Of a DNA stretch of 64,000 nucleotides, positions 25,708 through 36,217 are shown in pieces (the first letter of the stretch is position 1; each line of letters starts with the position of its first letter). The DNA comes from BOKV01 sp041397525. Its GTDB lineage: Bacteria > Pseudomonadota > Alphaproteobacteria > Rhizobiales > Rhizobiaceae. The position numbers and the translations under genes are program-made. Location of the stretch: NCBI GenBank assembly GCA_041397525.1, contig JAWKWL010000002.1:434001-498000 (forward strand), in the 5' to 3' direction. The notes beneath the pieces were generated by a model. That model was given only the letters and a program-made list of their open reading frames with translations. It was not told the DNA's origin and ran no database searches.

Positions 25708-26425
25708 ACGGCAATCCGTTTCCCCGCAATGGGACATCGCCAGCCTCAACGCCCGCTTCGAGACATCCGGCACCAGGCGACTTATCGAAACCGTGCTTGC
25801 CGAAAATCCGGGCGGGCGCGTCGCCACAGTTTCGAGCTTCGGCTCGAATTCGGTCGTGCTTCTGCATCTCGTTGCGAACATCGACCCGACCCTTCCGGTG
25901 TTGCTTGTCGACACCGGAAAACTTTTTCCCGCAACCTTGCAATATCGCGAAGAAATGACAGCAAGGCTTGGCTTGACCAATGTCGCCACCATCAAGGCGG
26001 ATCGCGGAACTCTGTCAGCACATGATCAGCGCGGTGCGCTTTGGATGCAGAACCGCGACGCCTGCTGCGCCTTGCGCAAGGTCGCGCCTTTGGCCGATGT
26101 CTTGGAGAGTGTGGATATCTGGCTTTCAGGCAGAAAGCGTTACCAGGGTGGTTCACGCAAACAATTACCGCTGTTTGAAGCTGATGGCAGCCGCCTCAAG
26201 ATCAACCCCCTGGCCGGGTGGACAAGCGGCGACATCGATATCTATCGCAATGCCTTTGGCCTGCCACAGCATCCCCTCGTCGCTGAGGGCTATCGCTCGA
26301 TCGGCTGCGAACCCTGCACGACACCCGTGCTTGCGGGAGAGGATGAGCGCGCAGGCCGATGGCGCGACTCCGAAAAAAGCGAATGCGGCATTCACGGTCA
26401 GTTTGAAAATGGCGGAGGCATCTGA
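25691..26425 (+). CDS. cysH: Thioredoxin-dependent adenylyl-sulfate (APS) reductase
   Basis: Reduces activated sulfate to sulfite. The 244-residue PAPS-reductase-family protein has the SSFGSNSVVLLHL nucleotide loop (residues 48-60). It also has the paired cysteines C125-C126 with C206 and C209 that bind a [4Fe-4S] cluster, and the catalytic Cys232 in the C-terminal ECGIH motif. The four cluster cysteines mark it as an APS-type rather than PAPS-type reductase. It overlaps cysI by 17 bp and the next gene by 1 bp (TGATG), consistent with translational coupling. Confidence 0.92.
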   Translation: MDRLLERQSVSPQWDIASLNARFETSGTRRLIETVLAENPGGRVATVSSFGSNSVVLLHLVANIDPTLPVLLVDTGKLFPATLQYREEMTARLGLTNVATIKADRGTLSAHDQRGALWMQNRDACCALRKVAPLADVLESVDIWLSGRKRYQGGSRKQLPLFEADGSRLKINPLAGWTSGDIDIYRNAFGLPQHPLVAEGYRSIGCEPCTTPVLAGEDERAGRWRDSEKSECGIHGQFENGGGI

Positions 26426-26916
26426 TGAACACGGCAACACCGACCATATCCCGAATCTGGAAGCAAGGCGGCTTTGTGGCTGACTTGTACGGCCGCGAAA
26501 GCGCGGCAGTCCTTGTTTCACCGGAAGAAGCGACCGGCAGGCTGGGTGGTGGCTCGGCAGTGGTGCTGATGCTTGAAGCCGGCGACGATCCTGCAGCATG
26601 CGCCGGCCGCATTCACGAATTTGCAGCCACCCACATCCGCTTTCCTGCATTTTCCGACGGGCGTGGTTTCACGGCTGCAAGGATTCTCAGGGAGCGGCTG
26701 CATTACAAGGGTCCGGTCCGCGCCACCGGCAAATTCATTCTCGACCAGATACCCCTGATGCTGCGCACCGGCTTCGACGAATTCGAGGTGTCACACGAGC
26801 CGACCATTCGCAGGCTTGAAGCCAATGACCTTGCGGAGGTTCCATTTTGGCTGCAACCGGCATATGGCGAGGAAAAACCGGTCAATGGCAGGGCCTGGGC
26901 AAGAACGCAGCTTTAG
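26425..26916 (+). CDS. DUF934 family protein of the sulfate assimilation operon
   Basis: A 163-residue protein of the DUF934 family, regularly found after cysH in proteobacterial sulfate-reduction operons. The conserved core FPAFSDGRGFTAARILRERLHYKGPVRATG is visible (from about residue 73), followed by DQIPLMLRTGFDEFE. No enzymatic motif is known. It is the last gene of the cys operon and its end overlaps the convergent LysR gene by 4 bp; no intrinsic terminator is visible there. Confidence 0.85.
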   Translation: MNTATPTISRIWKQGGFVADLYGRESAAVLVSPEEATGRLGGGSAVVLMLEAGDDPAACAGRIHEFAATHIRFPAFSDGRGFTAARILRERLHYKGPVRATGKFILDQIPLMLRTGFDEFEVSHEPTIRRLEANDLAEVPFWLQPAYGEEKPVNGRAWARTQL

Positions 26917-27791
26917 CCGGCCAGCAGCTTTCGCATTCCGCTCACCACAGCTTCGGATATGATCCTGATCCGCTCCAGCCTGGCATAATCCTCATGGACG
27001 ATGAACCAGAACGTGCGGGTAAAGGATATTTTTTCCGGCAGCACTTTCTGCAATTGCGGATACTGGTTCGCCATGAAGTCATGCAGGATACACAGACCGC
27101 CATCAGCAAGCGTGGCTTCGAGCTGCACATGGACGCTGGTTGAAGTAAGATGCGGCTTGATGTCGGGCGAAACCAACGGAATATAATCCAGTTCCTTGTC
27201 GTAAATGAATTCCGGAACATATCCGATCCCGCGCACCTTTTTCAGGTCCTCGACTGTCTCTATTCCGGGATGGCGGGCAAGATAGTCGCGCGTACCATAA
27301 AGATGCAGGGTGTAATCAGCGATCTTCCGGAACTTCAGCCGACCCGACGTGGGTGCAGACACCGCAATCGCGATATCGGCTTCACGCTTGGACAGGGAAA
27401 ATGCACGTGGAAGCGTAACGAGCTGAATTTCCAGCATGGGGTGTCTGCGGCATAATTCGGTGGCGATCCTTGCCAGGACAGTCGCCGCAACGCCTTCCGG
27501 TGCGCCTATGCGGACAGTGCCTGAGATGACCGAAGCCTTGCCGCTAATGTCGGCCGCCGCACCAATGGCTGCAGTTTCCATGCTCTCGGCGACATCCACC
27601 AGCCGCAATCCGGTATCAGTAAGGGAATAGCCTTGAGGCGACTTGTCAAAGAGATTGGCTCCAAGACCTTTTTCCAGCGCCTTGATCCGCCGCCCCACCG
27701 TGGCATGGTCTACGCCGAGCTGCTTTGACGCCAGTGAGAGTCTGCCGGTTCGCGCAACAGCAAGAAAATGGCGATAGTCATCCCAGTTCAT
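26913..27791 (-). CDS. LysR-family regulator divergent from mmsA
   Basis: A 292-residue LysR-type transcription factor. The N-terminal winged helix-turn-helix is at residues 3-62 (FLAVARTGRLSLASKQLGVDHATVGRRIKALE), followed by a substrate-binding domain. It reads away from mmsA across a 184-bp region that holds a perfect palindrome placed like a LysR activation site. The probable target is therefore mmsA and perhaps its own gene; the co-inducer would be expected to be an intermediate of valine or propionate catabolism, which is inference. The annotation of family is firm. Confidence 0.9.
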   Translation of the reverse strand: MNWDDYRHFLAVARTGRLSLASKQLGVDHATVGRRIKALEKGLGANLFDKSPQGYSLTDTGLRLVDVAESMETAAIGAAADISGKASVISGTVRIGAPEGVAATVLARIATELCRRHPMLEIQLVTLPRAFSLSKREADIAIAVSAPTSGRLKFRKIADYTLHLYGTRDYLARHPGIETVEDLKKVRGIGYVPEFIYDKELDYIPLVSPDIKPHLTSTSVHVQLEATLADGGLCILHDFMANQYPQLQKVLPEKISFTRTFWFIVHEDYARLERIRIISEAVVSGMRKLLAG

Positions 27792-27826
27792 TTGCGCTCT
27801 AATCTCCCGGCGGGCAACTCAGGCTC

Positions 27827-27844
27827 TTGTGCAAATTTGCACAA
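27827..27844. promoter_or_regulatory. Perfect 18-bp palindrome, probable LysR operator
   Basis: TTGTGCAAATTTGCACAA is identical on both strands. Its centre is about 65 bp upstream of the predicted mmsA transcription start and 44 bp from the LysR start codon, the position typical of a LysR recognition site. Confidence 0.7.
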
Positions 27845-27864
27845 TGAAGTTGGATTTTCGGCTG

Positions 27865-27893
27865 TTGTCCATTGAAAAATGACAGGATATAGC
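27865..27893 (+). promoter_or_regulatory. Predicted mmsA promoter
   Basis: -35 TTGTCC and -10 TATAGC (each 4/6 to consensus) are separated by exactly 17 bp. The start would be near 27900, giving a leader of about 76 nt before mmsA. The weak -35 would suit an activator-dependent promoter. Confidence 0.55.
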
Positions 27894-27975
27894 CTGCACT
27901 TAGTGTTTCTGGTCTGGCAGACATGCATCAACGACATTTTGCCGGCAGGTATTAGCCATCAGGGAGAGGGCCATC

Positions 27976-29472
27976 ATGAAGAGCTACGGACATTTTATTG
28001 GGGGCAAGCATGTTGCCGGAACCAGCGGTCGCACTGCTGATGTGTTCCAGCCAATGGACGGCACCGTCCAGGCGAAGGTCGCGCTGGCAAACAACGCCGA
28101 AATGCGCGCTGCCGTCGAGAATGCAAAGGCAGCGCAGCTTGGCTGGGCTGCAACCAATCCGCAAAAGCGGGTCCGCGTCCTGATGAAGTTCCTCGAACTC
28201 GTACAGCGCGACTATGAAAAGATGGCAGAACTGCTGGCACGCGAACATGGCAAGACCATTCCTGACGCGCGCGGCGACATCCAGCGCGGCCTCGAAGTGG
28301 TCGAAGTCTCCATCGGCGCGCCGCACATGACCAAAGGCGAATACACGGAAGGTGCCGGACCTGGCATTGACGTTTATTCGATGCGCCAGCCGCTTGGCGT
28401 GGTTGCGGGCATCACGCCCTTCAACTTCCCGGCCATGATCCCTCTTTGGAAGATCGCCCCCGCAATTGCCGCAGGCAACGCCTTCATTCTCAAACCGTCG
28501 GAACGCGATCCCGGTGTTCCGATGATGATCGCGGAACTCTTTATCGAAGCTGGTCTGCCGGCTGGCGTTCTCAACGTCGTCAATGGCGACAAGGACGCGG
28601 TTGATGCGATCCTTGATGATCCCGATATCAAGGCCATCGGCTTTGTCGGTTCCACCCCGATTGCCCACTACATCTATTCGCGCGGCTGCGCCAACGGCAA
28701 GCGCGTCCAGTGCTTCGGCGGCGCCAAGAACCACATGGTCATCATGCCGGACGCTGACATGAACCAGGCCGTCGACGCTTTGATTGGTGCCGGCTACGGC
28801 TCGGCTGGAGAACGCTGCATGGCGATCTCGGTTGCTGTACCGGTCGGGCAGGAAACGGCTGACCGCCTTGTCTCCAAACTGATCCCGCGGGTCGAAAGTC
28901 TCAAGGTCGGTCCGTCAACAGACGAAACAGCCGACTACGGCCCACTCGTCACGGCGCAGGCACTGGAACGCGTCAAAGGCTATGTTGATCTCGGCGTCGC
29001 GGAAGGTGCGAAACTCCTGGTCGATGGCCGCAGCTTCAAGATGCAGGGTTACGAGAACGGCTATTACATGGGTGGTTGCCTGTTCGACAATGTCACCACC
29101 GACATGCGCATCTACAAGGAAGAAATCTTCGGCCCCGTCCTGTCGGTCGTCCGCGCCAACACCTATGAGGAAGCGCTGAAAATGACCAATGACCACGAAT
29201 ACGGCAATGGTACCGCGATCTTCACCCGCGACGGCGATGCGGCACGCGATTTCGCGGCCCGAGTGCAGGTCGGCATGGTTGGCGTCAATGTGCCCATTCC
29301 GGTGCCAATCGCCTACTACACCTTTGGCGGCTGGAAGAACTCTTCCTTCGGCGATCTGAACCAGCATGGTCCCGATGCCTTCCGCTTCTACACCAAGACC
29401 AAGACCGTTACATCGCGCTGGCCATCCGGCGTGAAGGACGGGGCGGAATTCACCATTCCGACCATGAACTGA
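27976..29472 (+). CDS. mmsA: CoA-acylating methylmalonate-semialdehyde dehydrogenase
   Basis: Converts methylmalonate semialdehyde (from valine) to propionyl-CoA, with NAD+ and CoA. The 498-residue aldehyde dehydrogenase has the family-specific FNFPAMIPLWKIAPA stretch, the cofactor-binding GFVGSTPIAHYIY, and the nucleophile Cys281 in SAGERCMAIS. The usual ALDH general-base Glu motif is replaced by the MmsA-type FGGAKNHMVIMPD. A CAGGGAGAGG ribosome-binding site precedes the start. It is the first gene of the catabolic block, and an intrinsic terminator follows it. Confidence 0.94.
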   Translation: MKSYGHFIGGKHVAGTSGRTADVFQPMDGTVQAKVALANNAEMRAAVENAKAAQLGWAATNPQKRVRVLMKFLELVQRDYEKMAELLAREHGKTIPDARGDIQRGLEVVEVSIGAPHMTKGEYTEGAGPGIDVYSMRQPLGVVAGITPFNFPAMIPLWKIAPAIAAGNAFILKPSERDPGVPMMIAELFIEAGLPAGVLNVVNGDKDAVDAILDDPDIKAIGFVGSTPIAHYIYSRGCANGKRVQCFGGAKNHMVIMPDADMNQAVDALIGAGYGSAGERCMAISVAVPVGQETADRLVSKLIPRVESLKVGPSTDETADYGPLVTAQALERVKGYVDLGVAEGAKLLVDGRSFKMQGYENGYYMGGCLFDNVTTDMRIYKEEIFGPVLSVVRANTYEEALKMTNDHEYGNGTAIFTRDGDAARDFAARVQVGMVGVNVPIPVPIAYYTFGGWKNSSFGDLNQHGPDAFRFYTKTKTVTSRWPSGVKDGAEFTIPTMN

Positions 29473-29480
29473 CCAATTTG

Positions 29481-29509
29481 CGGGCTGCCTCACAAGGGCA
29501 GCCCGTTTT
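29481..29509 (+). terminator. Intrinsic terminator between mmsA and the acyl-CoA dehydrogenase gene
   Basis: A 9-bp G+C-rich stem (CGGGCTGCC/GGCAGCCCG) with a 7-nt loop is followed by TTTT. It begins 8 bp after the mmsA stop and ends 26 bp before the next start. The short T-run suggests partial termination. Confidence 0.75.
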
Positions 29510-29535
29510 GTTGAACCGCAGGAGGAGCGGCGACC

Positions 29536-30678
29536 ATGGATTTTGCACTGAGCGAAGAACACCAGGCTATCTACGACATGGCGCATGCCTTTGGTATGGA
29601 GAACATCGCACCAAAGGCAATCGAATGGGACGAGACCGGCCATTTCCCGATTGATGTGGTGCGCTCTGTAGGAGAACTCGGCCTTGCAGGAATTTACGTG
29701 CGCGAGGACGTCGGCGGCTCCGGTCTGGGGCGACTTGACGCGACCCTGATTTTTGAGGCGCTTGCCTGGTCCTGTCCTTCCATCGCTTCCTTCATCTCGA
29801 TCCACAACATGTGCGCATGGATGATCGATACTTTCGGTACGGAAGAACAGCGCCAGACATGGTTGCCGAAAATGTGCACCATGGAAACCCTGTCCAGTTA
29901 TTGCCTGACCGAGCCCGGTTCCGGATCGGACGCGGCAGCATTGCGCACCCGCGCTGACCGTGACGGCAACCAGTGGAAGCTCAACGGCACAAAGGCATTC
30001 ATTTCCGGTGGCGGCCATTCCGATCTTTATGTTGTCATGGCCCGTACCGGTGCCGATGGCCCGAAAGGCGTTTCGGCACTGCTTGTCGAGGATGGCACAC
30101 CCGGCCTTTCCTTCGGTGCCAATGAGCGCAAAATGGGCTGGAAGGCACAACCGACCGCGCAGGTCCAGTTCGATGATTGCAAGGTTCCCGCAAACCACCT
30201 TCTTGGCGAAGAAGGCAAGGGGTTCCGCTATGCCATGGCAGGCCTTGATGGTGGCAGGTTGAATATCGCCGCAAGTGCATTGGGGGCGGCCCAGTCCGCG
30301 CTCGACAAGACGCTCGCCTACATGCGCGACCGCAAGGCATTCGGCAAACCGATTTCCGAATTCCAGGCCCTGCAATTCCGGCTTGCCGACATGGAAACCG
30401 AATTGCAGGCAGCGCGCGTCTTCCTGCGCCAGGCTGCCTGGAAGCTCGACCAGAAGGCACTGGACGCCACCAAATACTGTGCCATGGCCAAGCGTTTTGT
30501 GACCGACACGGCCTTCAATGTCGCAAACCAGGCGCTGCAATTGCATGGCGGTTACGGCTATCTCGCTGATTACGGCATCGAAAAGATTGTGCGCGATCTG
30601 CGTGTCCACCAGATCTTGGAAGGCACGAACGAGATCATGCGCGTAATCATCTCAAGGCAGATGCTGGAAGCCGCGTGA
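29536..30678 (+). CDS. Acyl-CoA dehydrogenase, probable isobutyryl-CoA dehydrogenase
   Basis: A 380-residue flavoprotein of the acyl-CoA dehydrogenase family. Motifs are the FAD/substrate loop YCLTEPGSGSDAAALRT (from about residue 117) and the C-terminal LHGGYGYLADYGIEKIVRDLRVHQILEGTNEIMR, whose Glu in LEGT is at the usual catalytic position. Its place among mmsA, mmsB and the hydroxyisobutyryl-CoA hydrolase gene points to isobutyryl-CoA as substrate, giving methacrylyl-CoA; a related branched short-chain substrate is possible. An AGGAGGAG ribosome-binding site is present and its stop overlaps the next start (TGATG). Confidence 0.88.
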   Translation: MDFALSEEHQAIYDMAHAFGMENIAPKAIEWDETGHFPIDVVRSVGELGLAGIYVREDVGGSGLGRLDATLIFEALAWSCPSIASFISIHNMCAWMIDTFGTEEQRQTWLPKMCTMETLSSYCLTEPGSGSDAAALRTRADRDGNQWKLNGTKAFISGGGHSDLYVVMARTGADGPKGVSALLVEDGTPGLSFGANERKMGWKAQPTAQVQFDDCKVPANHLLGEEGKGFRYAMAGLDGGRLNIAASALGAAQSALDKTLAYMRDRKAFGKPISEFQALQFRLADMETELQAARVFLRQAAWKLDQKALDATKYCAMAKRFVTDTAFNVANQALQLHGGYGYLADYGIEKIVRDLRVHQILEGTNEIMRVIISRQMLEAA

Positions 30679-31727
30679 TGAATCCGACAGGCGAGATCAG
30701 CATTCGCCGCGAAGGCCGCGCCGGGCGTATCACACTGACCCGGCCAAAGGCACTGAATGCGCTCACCTATGCCATGGCAACTGCCATCGAGGCTGCCCTT
30801 GTTGCGTGGCGCAATGATCCTGCCATTTCACTGGTACTGATTGACGCGGAAGGCGACAAGGCTTTTTGCGCCGGAGGCGACATTCAGGACCTTTACGAAA
30901 CCGGCAGGGCCGGCGACTTCGCCTTTGGCAAGAAATTCTGGCGCGATGAGTACCGTCTCAACGCCATGATTGCCACCTACCCCAAGCCCTATGTCGCCTT
31001 GATGCAGGGATTTGTGATGGGCGGCGGCGTTGGCATTTCCTGCCATGGCTCGCATCGCATCGTATGTGAGAATTCCCGTATTGCCATGCCGGAATGCGGC
31101 ATTGGCCTCATCCCCGATGTTGGCGGCAGCTGGCTGCTGGCGCATGCGCCCGGCCATCTCGGTGAATATCTCGGACTGACGGGATCGCGCATGAACGCTG
31201 CCGACGCAATCCTTGCCGGATTTGCCGACAGTTTCGTGCCGCGGGAGAACTGGCCCGAACTCGCAAGGCAACTCTGCGCAACCGGTGATTCCGGTATTCT
31301 CGCTCAGTTCAGCACCGATCCGGGCACCGCTCTGCTAGCGCAGATTGCCAGTGAGGTCGACGCAGCTTTCGCCGGAGCAAGCGCCATGCAGTGCCTCGCG
31401 CACATTGAGGCCGACAGTTCGCCCTGGGCAATGGAAACCGCGAAGGCAATCCGCCGAGCCTGCCCTTTGTCGATAGCCTGCGGCTTTGAAATCATCCGCA
31501 ATGCGCGCACGGCTCAGTCTCTCGTAGACGTTCTGGCGATGGAATACCGCTTCACGGCGCGCTGCATGGAGCATGGCGAATTCCTTGAAGGCATCCGTGC
31601 GGCTGTCATTGACAAGGATCGCAATCCGCAATGGCAGACGCCCATGCTCGAGGATATCAGCGGGGAGCGCATCGCATTCATGCTGTCGGACCTTGGCAGT
31701 GACGAACTCAATTTTCGGGAGGAATGA
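30678..31727 (+). CDS. 3-hydroxyisobutyryl-CoA hydrolase (crotonase family)
   Basis: Releases free 3-hydroxyisobutyrate from its CoA ester in valine breakdown, protecting the cell from methacrylyl-CoA accumulation. The 349-residue length is longer than an enoyl-CoA hydratase and matches this hydrolase family. Motifs are KAFCAGGDIQDLYE (oxyanion loop), GFVMGGGVGIS and MPECGIGLIPDVGGSWLL. ATG 30678 overlaps the preceding stop by 1 bp; a GTG one codon earlier is an alternative. It sits 3 bp before mmsB, which uses its product. Confidence 0.9.
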   Translation: MNPTGEISIRREGRAGRITLTRPKALNALTYAMATAIEAALVAWRNDPAISLVLIDAEGDKAFCAGGDIQDLYETGRAGDFAFGKKFWRDEYRLNAMIATYPKPYVALMQGFVMGGGVGISCHGSHRIVCENSRIAMPECGIGLIPDVGGSWLLAHAPGHLGEYLGLTGSRMNAADAILAGFADSFVPRENWPELARQLCATGDSGILAQFSTDPGTALLAQIASEVDAAFAGASAMQCLAHIEADSSPWAMETAKAIRRACPLSIACGFEIIRNARTAQSLVDVLAMEYRFTARCMEHGEFLEGIRAAVIDKDRNPQWQTPMLEDISGERIAFMLSDLGSDELNFREE

Positions 31728-31730
31728 CAG

Positions 31731-32612
31731 ATGGCAGAAATCGGATTTATTGGCCTCGGCAATATGGGCCTTCCCATGGCGATCAACCTCGTCAAGGCGG
31801 GCCACAAGGTCACCGGGTTTGATCGCGTAAGCTCGGCCTGCGACCAGGCGCGGGCACAAGGTGTCGCCATCGTCGCAACCGCCGCAGAAGCCGCAACGGA
31901 CCGTGATTTCGTTGTAACCATGCTTCCCAATGGAGCGATTTCTCTCAGCGTTCTCAACGAGATTGCACCCGTGGCCCGCAAGGGAACCATAATCATTGAT
32001 TCTTCCACCATTGATGTCGCCAGCGCAAAGAAGGCACACGAGATTGCAAAAGCAGCCGGTCTCGGTTTTCTCGACGCACCGGTCTCGGGCGGAGTTGGGG
32101 GTGCAGCCGCAGGCACGCTGACTTTTATGATCGGTGGCAAAGCGGATGATTTCGAAAAAGCAAAGCCGGTGATCGATGTCATGGCAGGCCGCATGGTCCA
32201 TTGCGGCGAAGGCGGAGCCGGGCAGTCGGCCAAGATCTGCAACAACATGCTGCTCGGCATCTCCATGATCGGCGCCTGCGAAGCATTTGCCATGGCGCAG
32301 AAGCTTGGCTTGTCTCAACAATCGCTGTTCGATGTGGTTTCGACCTCGTCGGGCTCCTGCTGGTCTGTCAATACCTATTGCCCGGTTCCAGGCATCGGGC
32401 CAAAGTCCCCAGCCGACAATGACTACAAACCGGGCTTTGCCGCCGCCTTGATGCTAAAGGACCTGGGTCTTTCACAGGAAGCAGCGCAAGGCTCCGGCGC
32501 AGCGACCCCGATGGGCGCGCGCGCAACACAAATCTACAAGGCATTCGTCGATGCAGGTGGTGCTGACACCGACTTTTCCGGCATCATCAAGTTTCTCGAT
32601 CAGGTGAAGTGA
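31731..32612 (+). CDS. mmsB: 3-hydroxyisobutyrate dehydrogenase
   Basis: Oxidises 3-hydroxyisobutyrate to methylmalonate semialdehyde, the substrate of MmsA. The 293-residue beta-hydroxyacid dehydrogenase has the NAD loop GFIGLGNMGLPMA (residues 4-16), the substrate-binding DAPVSGGVGGAAAGTL, and the catalytic Lys in GQSAKICNNMLLG. The gene is tightly packed, 3 bp after the hydrolase and 7 bp before the hydratase gene, with a GGAGGAA ribosome-binding site inside the preceding gene end. Confidence 0.94.
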   Translation: MAEIGFIGLGNMGLPMAINLVKAGHKVTGFDRVSSACDQARAQGVAIVATAAEAATDRDFVVTMLPNGAISLSVLNEIAPVARKGTIIIDSSTIDVASAKKAHEIAKAAGLGFLDAPVSGGVGGAAAGTLTFMIGGKADDFEKAKPVIDVMAGRMVHCGEGGAGQSAKICNNMLLGISMIGACEAFAMAQKLGLSQQSLFDVVSTSSGSCWSVNTYCPVPGIGPKSPADNDYKPGFAAALMLKDLGLSQEAAQGSGAATPMGARATQIYKAFVDAGGADTDFSGIIKFLDQVK

Positions 32613-32619
32613 GGCAGAA

Positions 32620-33393
32620 ATGACCAGGACCGTTTTGAGCGAAAGACATGGCCGTGTCGGCCTGATCACCATCAATCGCCCGGAAGCACTCAACGCCATC
32701 AACACTGCCGTAATGCAGGAATTGATCGAGGCTGCGACGGGTTTCGACATTGATGACGGTATCGGCTGCATCGTCATTACCGGAGCCGGCGAGAAGGCCT
32801 TCATTGCCGGTGCCGACATCAAGGAAATGGCGGACAAGTCCTACATGGACATGTTCATGGCAAACGCCCAGGCAGGATGGGAACGCTTTTCCGCGATCCG
32901 CACCCCGATGATTGCCGCCGTGAACGGCTTCGCGCTCGGTGGTGGCTGCGAGATCGCGATGATGTGCGACATGATCTTCGCTTCGGAAATTGCAAGATTC
33001 GGCCAGCCCGAAATCAAGCTCGGCGTCATTCCCGGCTGGGGCGGCACCCAGCGCCTGACCCGCGCAGTTGGCAAGGCCAAGGCAATGGACCTGATCCTGA
33101 CCGGACGGATGATGGATGCCCGCGAGGCGGAAAGTGCAGGCCTTGTTGCCCGCGTCCTGCCTGCTGAAAAACTGATGCAGGAGGCGATGGCGGCTGCTGA
33201 AACAATCGCGGGATATTCCAAGCCCGTGACGATCATCGCCAAGGAAGCCGTCAACCGCTCGCAGGAATCAACGCTCGCCGAGGGCGTGATGTTCGAACGC
33301 CGCGTGTTCTATTCGCTGTTCGCGACCGAGGACCAGAAGGAAGGCATGGCTGCCTTCGCGGAAAAACGCAAAGCCGAATTCAGGCACCGCTGA
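32620..33393 (+). CDS. Enoyl-CoA hydratase
   Basis: Hydrates 2-enoyl-CoA; in this operon the expected substrate is methacrylyl-CoA, giving 3-hydroxyisobutyryl-CoA, although crotonyl- or tiglyl-CoA are also possible. The 257-residue crotonase has the oxyanion-hole loops KAFIAGADIKEM and FALGGGCEIAMMCD and the catalytic-Glu motif GQPEIKLGVIPGWGGTQRL. It is 12 bp before the thiolase gene in the same operon. Confidence 0.9.
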   Translation: MTRTVLSERHGRVGLITINRPEALNAINTAVMQELIEAATGFDIDDGIGCIVITGAGEKAFIAGADIKEMADKSYMDMFMANAQAGWERFSAIRTPMIAAVNGFALGGGCEIAMMCDMIFASEIARFGQPEIKLGVIPGWGGTQRLTRAVGKAKAMDLILTGRMMDAREAESAGLVARVLPAEKLMQEAMAAAETIAGYSKPVTIIAKEAVNRSQESTLAEGVMFERRVFYSLFATEDQKEGMAAFAEKRKAEFRHR

Positions 33394-33405
33394 GGGAGTA
33401 AAGTC

Positions 33406-34587
33406 ATGGCCGGTTCTATCGTCATCGCAGGTGCAGCCAGAACACCGATGGGCGGATTTCAGGGCGAATTGTCCTCGCTGACAGCCTCGACGCTGGGCGG
33501 CGCGGCGATTGCCGCAGCGCTTGCTGACGCCGGTGCGAAGCCGGGAGACGTTGACGAATTGCTGATGGGCAATGTGCTTCCTGCCGGGCAGGGACAGGCA
33601 CCGGCGCGCCAGGCCGGTTTTCATGCCGGTCTTGGCGAGGAGGTACCTGCAACAACCCTCAACAAGATGTGCGGCTCCGGCATGAAAGCCGTGATGCTGG
33701 CACATGACCAGTTGAAGTCCGGCAATGGCAAAATGATCGTCGCGGGCGGAATGGAATCCATGTCGAACGCGCCATACCTGCTGCCCAAGATGCGCGGCGG
33801 CGCACGCCTGGGCCATTCCGAGGTCAAGGACCACATGTTTCTCGACGGCCTCGAAGACGCCTATGAACCGGGCAGGCTGATGGGCTCTTTTGCCGAGGAC
33901 TGTGCTGAAAAATACCAGTTCACCCGCGAGGAGCAGGACGCCTACGCGATCCGCTCGCTTGAAGGCGCACTTGCCGCCCAGAAGGATGGGCGGTTCGCCC
34001 GCGAGATCGCACCCGTCACCATCCGTTCCCGAAACGGGGAGACCGTTGTCACCAGCGACGAGCAACCCAGAAACGCGAGACCCGACAAGATACCCAATCT
34101 GAAGCCCGCCTTCCGCAAGGATGGAACGATCACGCCAGCCAACGCCTCGTCGATCTCTGATGGAGCTGCTGCCCTGGTACTGATGCGCGAGGAGGATGCC
34201 GAACGGCAGGGCCTCACCATTCGCGCCCGCATTCTGGGCCATGCGAGTCATGCACAGGCTCCGGCCTGGTTTTCAACGGCACCGATACCGGCCATGCGCA
34301 AACTGATGGAGCGGGTCGGCTGGAACGTGAACGATGTCGATCTTTGGGAAATCAACGAGGCATTCGCTGTGGTGCCGATGGCAGCCGAGCGCGAGATGGG
34401 AATTGCGCGCGAGCGGCTCAACGTCCATGGCGGCGCCTGTGCGCTGGGGCATCCGATTGGCGCTTCAGGCGCCCGCATTCTGGTGACCCTGCTCAATGCC
34501 CTTGATAGCCACAACCTCAAGCGCGGCATGGCCGGCATCTGCATTGGCGGTGGCGAGGGAACCGCGCTCGCCATCGAACGAATCTGA
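33406..34587 (+). CDS. Acetyl-CoA C-acetyltransferase (thiolase)
   Basis: A 393-residue thiolase with the nucleophile Cys89 in NKMCGSGMKAV, the GHPIGASGAR histidine motif and the C-terminal CIGGGEGTA motif. Placed in a branched-chain catabolic operon, it could cleave 2-methylacetoacetyl-CoA from isoleucine or acetoacetyl-CoA. It is clearly distinct from PhbA at 9.2 kb in sequence and context. The gene has a GGGAG ribosome-binding site and is followed by 93 bp without a gene before pccB. Confidence 0.88.
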   Translation: MAGSIVIAGAARTPMGGFQGELSSLTASTLGGAAIAAALADAGAKPGDVDELLMGNVLPAGQGQAPARQAGFHAGLGEEVPATTLNKMCGSGMKAVMLAHDQLKSGNGKMIVAGGMESMSNAPYLLPKMRGGARLGHSEVKDHMFLDGLEDAYEPGRLMGSFAEDCAEKYQFTREEQDAYAIRSLEGALAAQKDGRFAREIAPVTIRSRNGETVVTSDEQPRNARPDKIPNLKPAFRKDGTITPANASSISDGAAALVLMREEDAERQGLTIRARILGHASHAQAPAWFSTAPIPAMRKLMERVGWNVNDVDLWEINEAFAVVPMAAEREMGIARERLNVHGGACALGHPIGASGARILVTLLNALDSHNLKRGMAGICIGGGEGTALAIERI

Positions 34588-34680
34588 CACTTCGATTGCC
34601 TGACAGAACAATCGTCTAATTCAACGCATGGCTGGCATCTGATAGTGTCAGCCCAAATTCAGGACAGGATACCGGGGGCC

Positions 34681-36213
<1,533 letters not shown>

Positions 36214-36217
36214 GACC

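Noticed and set aside
28915..30609. Very long open frame (564 codons) on the minus strand opposite mmsA and the acyl-CoA dehydrogenase gene
   Set aside because: It mirrors the codon-position bias of two well-supported genes, has no ribosome-binding site and no recognisable domain.
33268..34251. 327-codon minus-strand frame opposite the thiolase gene
   Set aside because: Shadow of a G+C-rich gene; no start signal and no domain.
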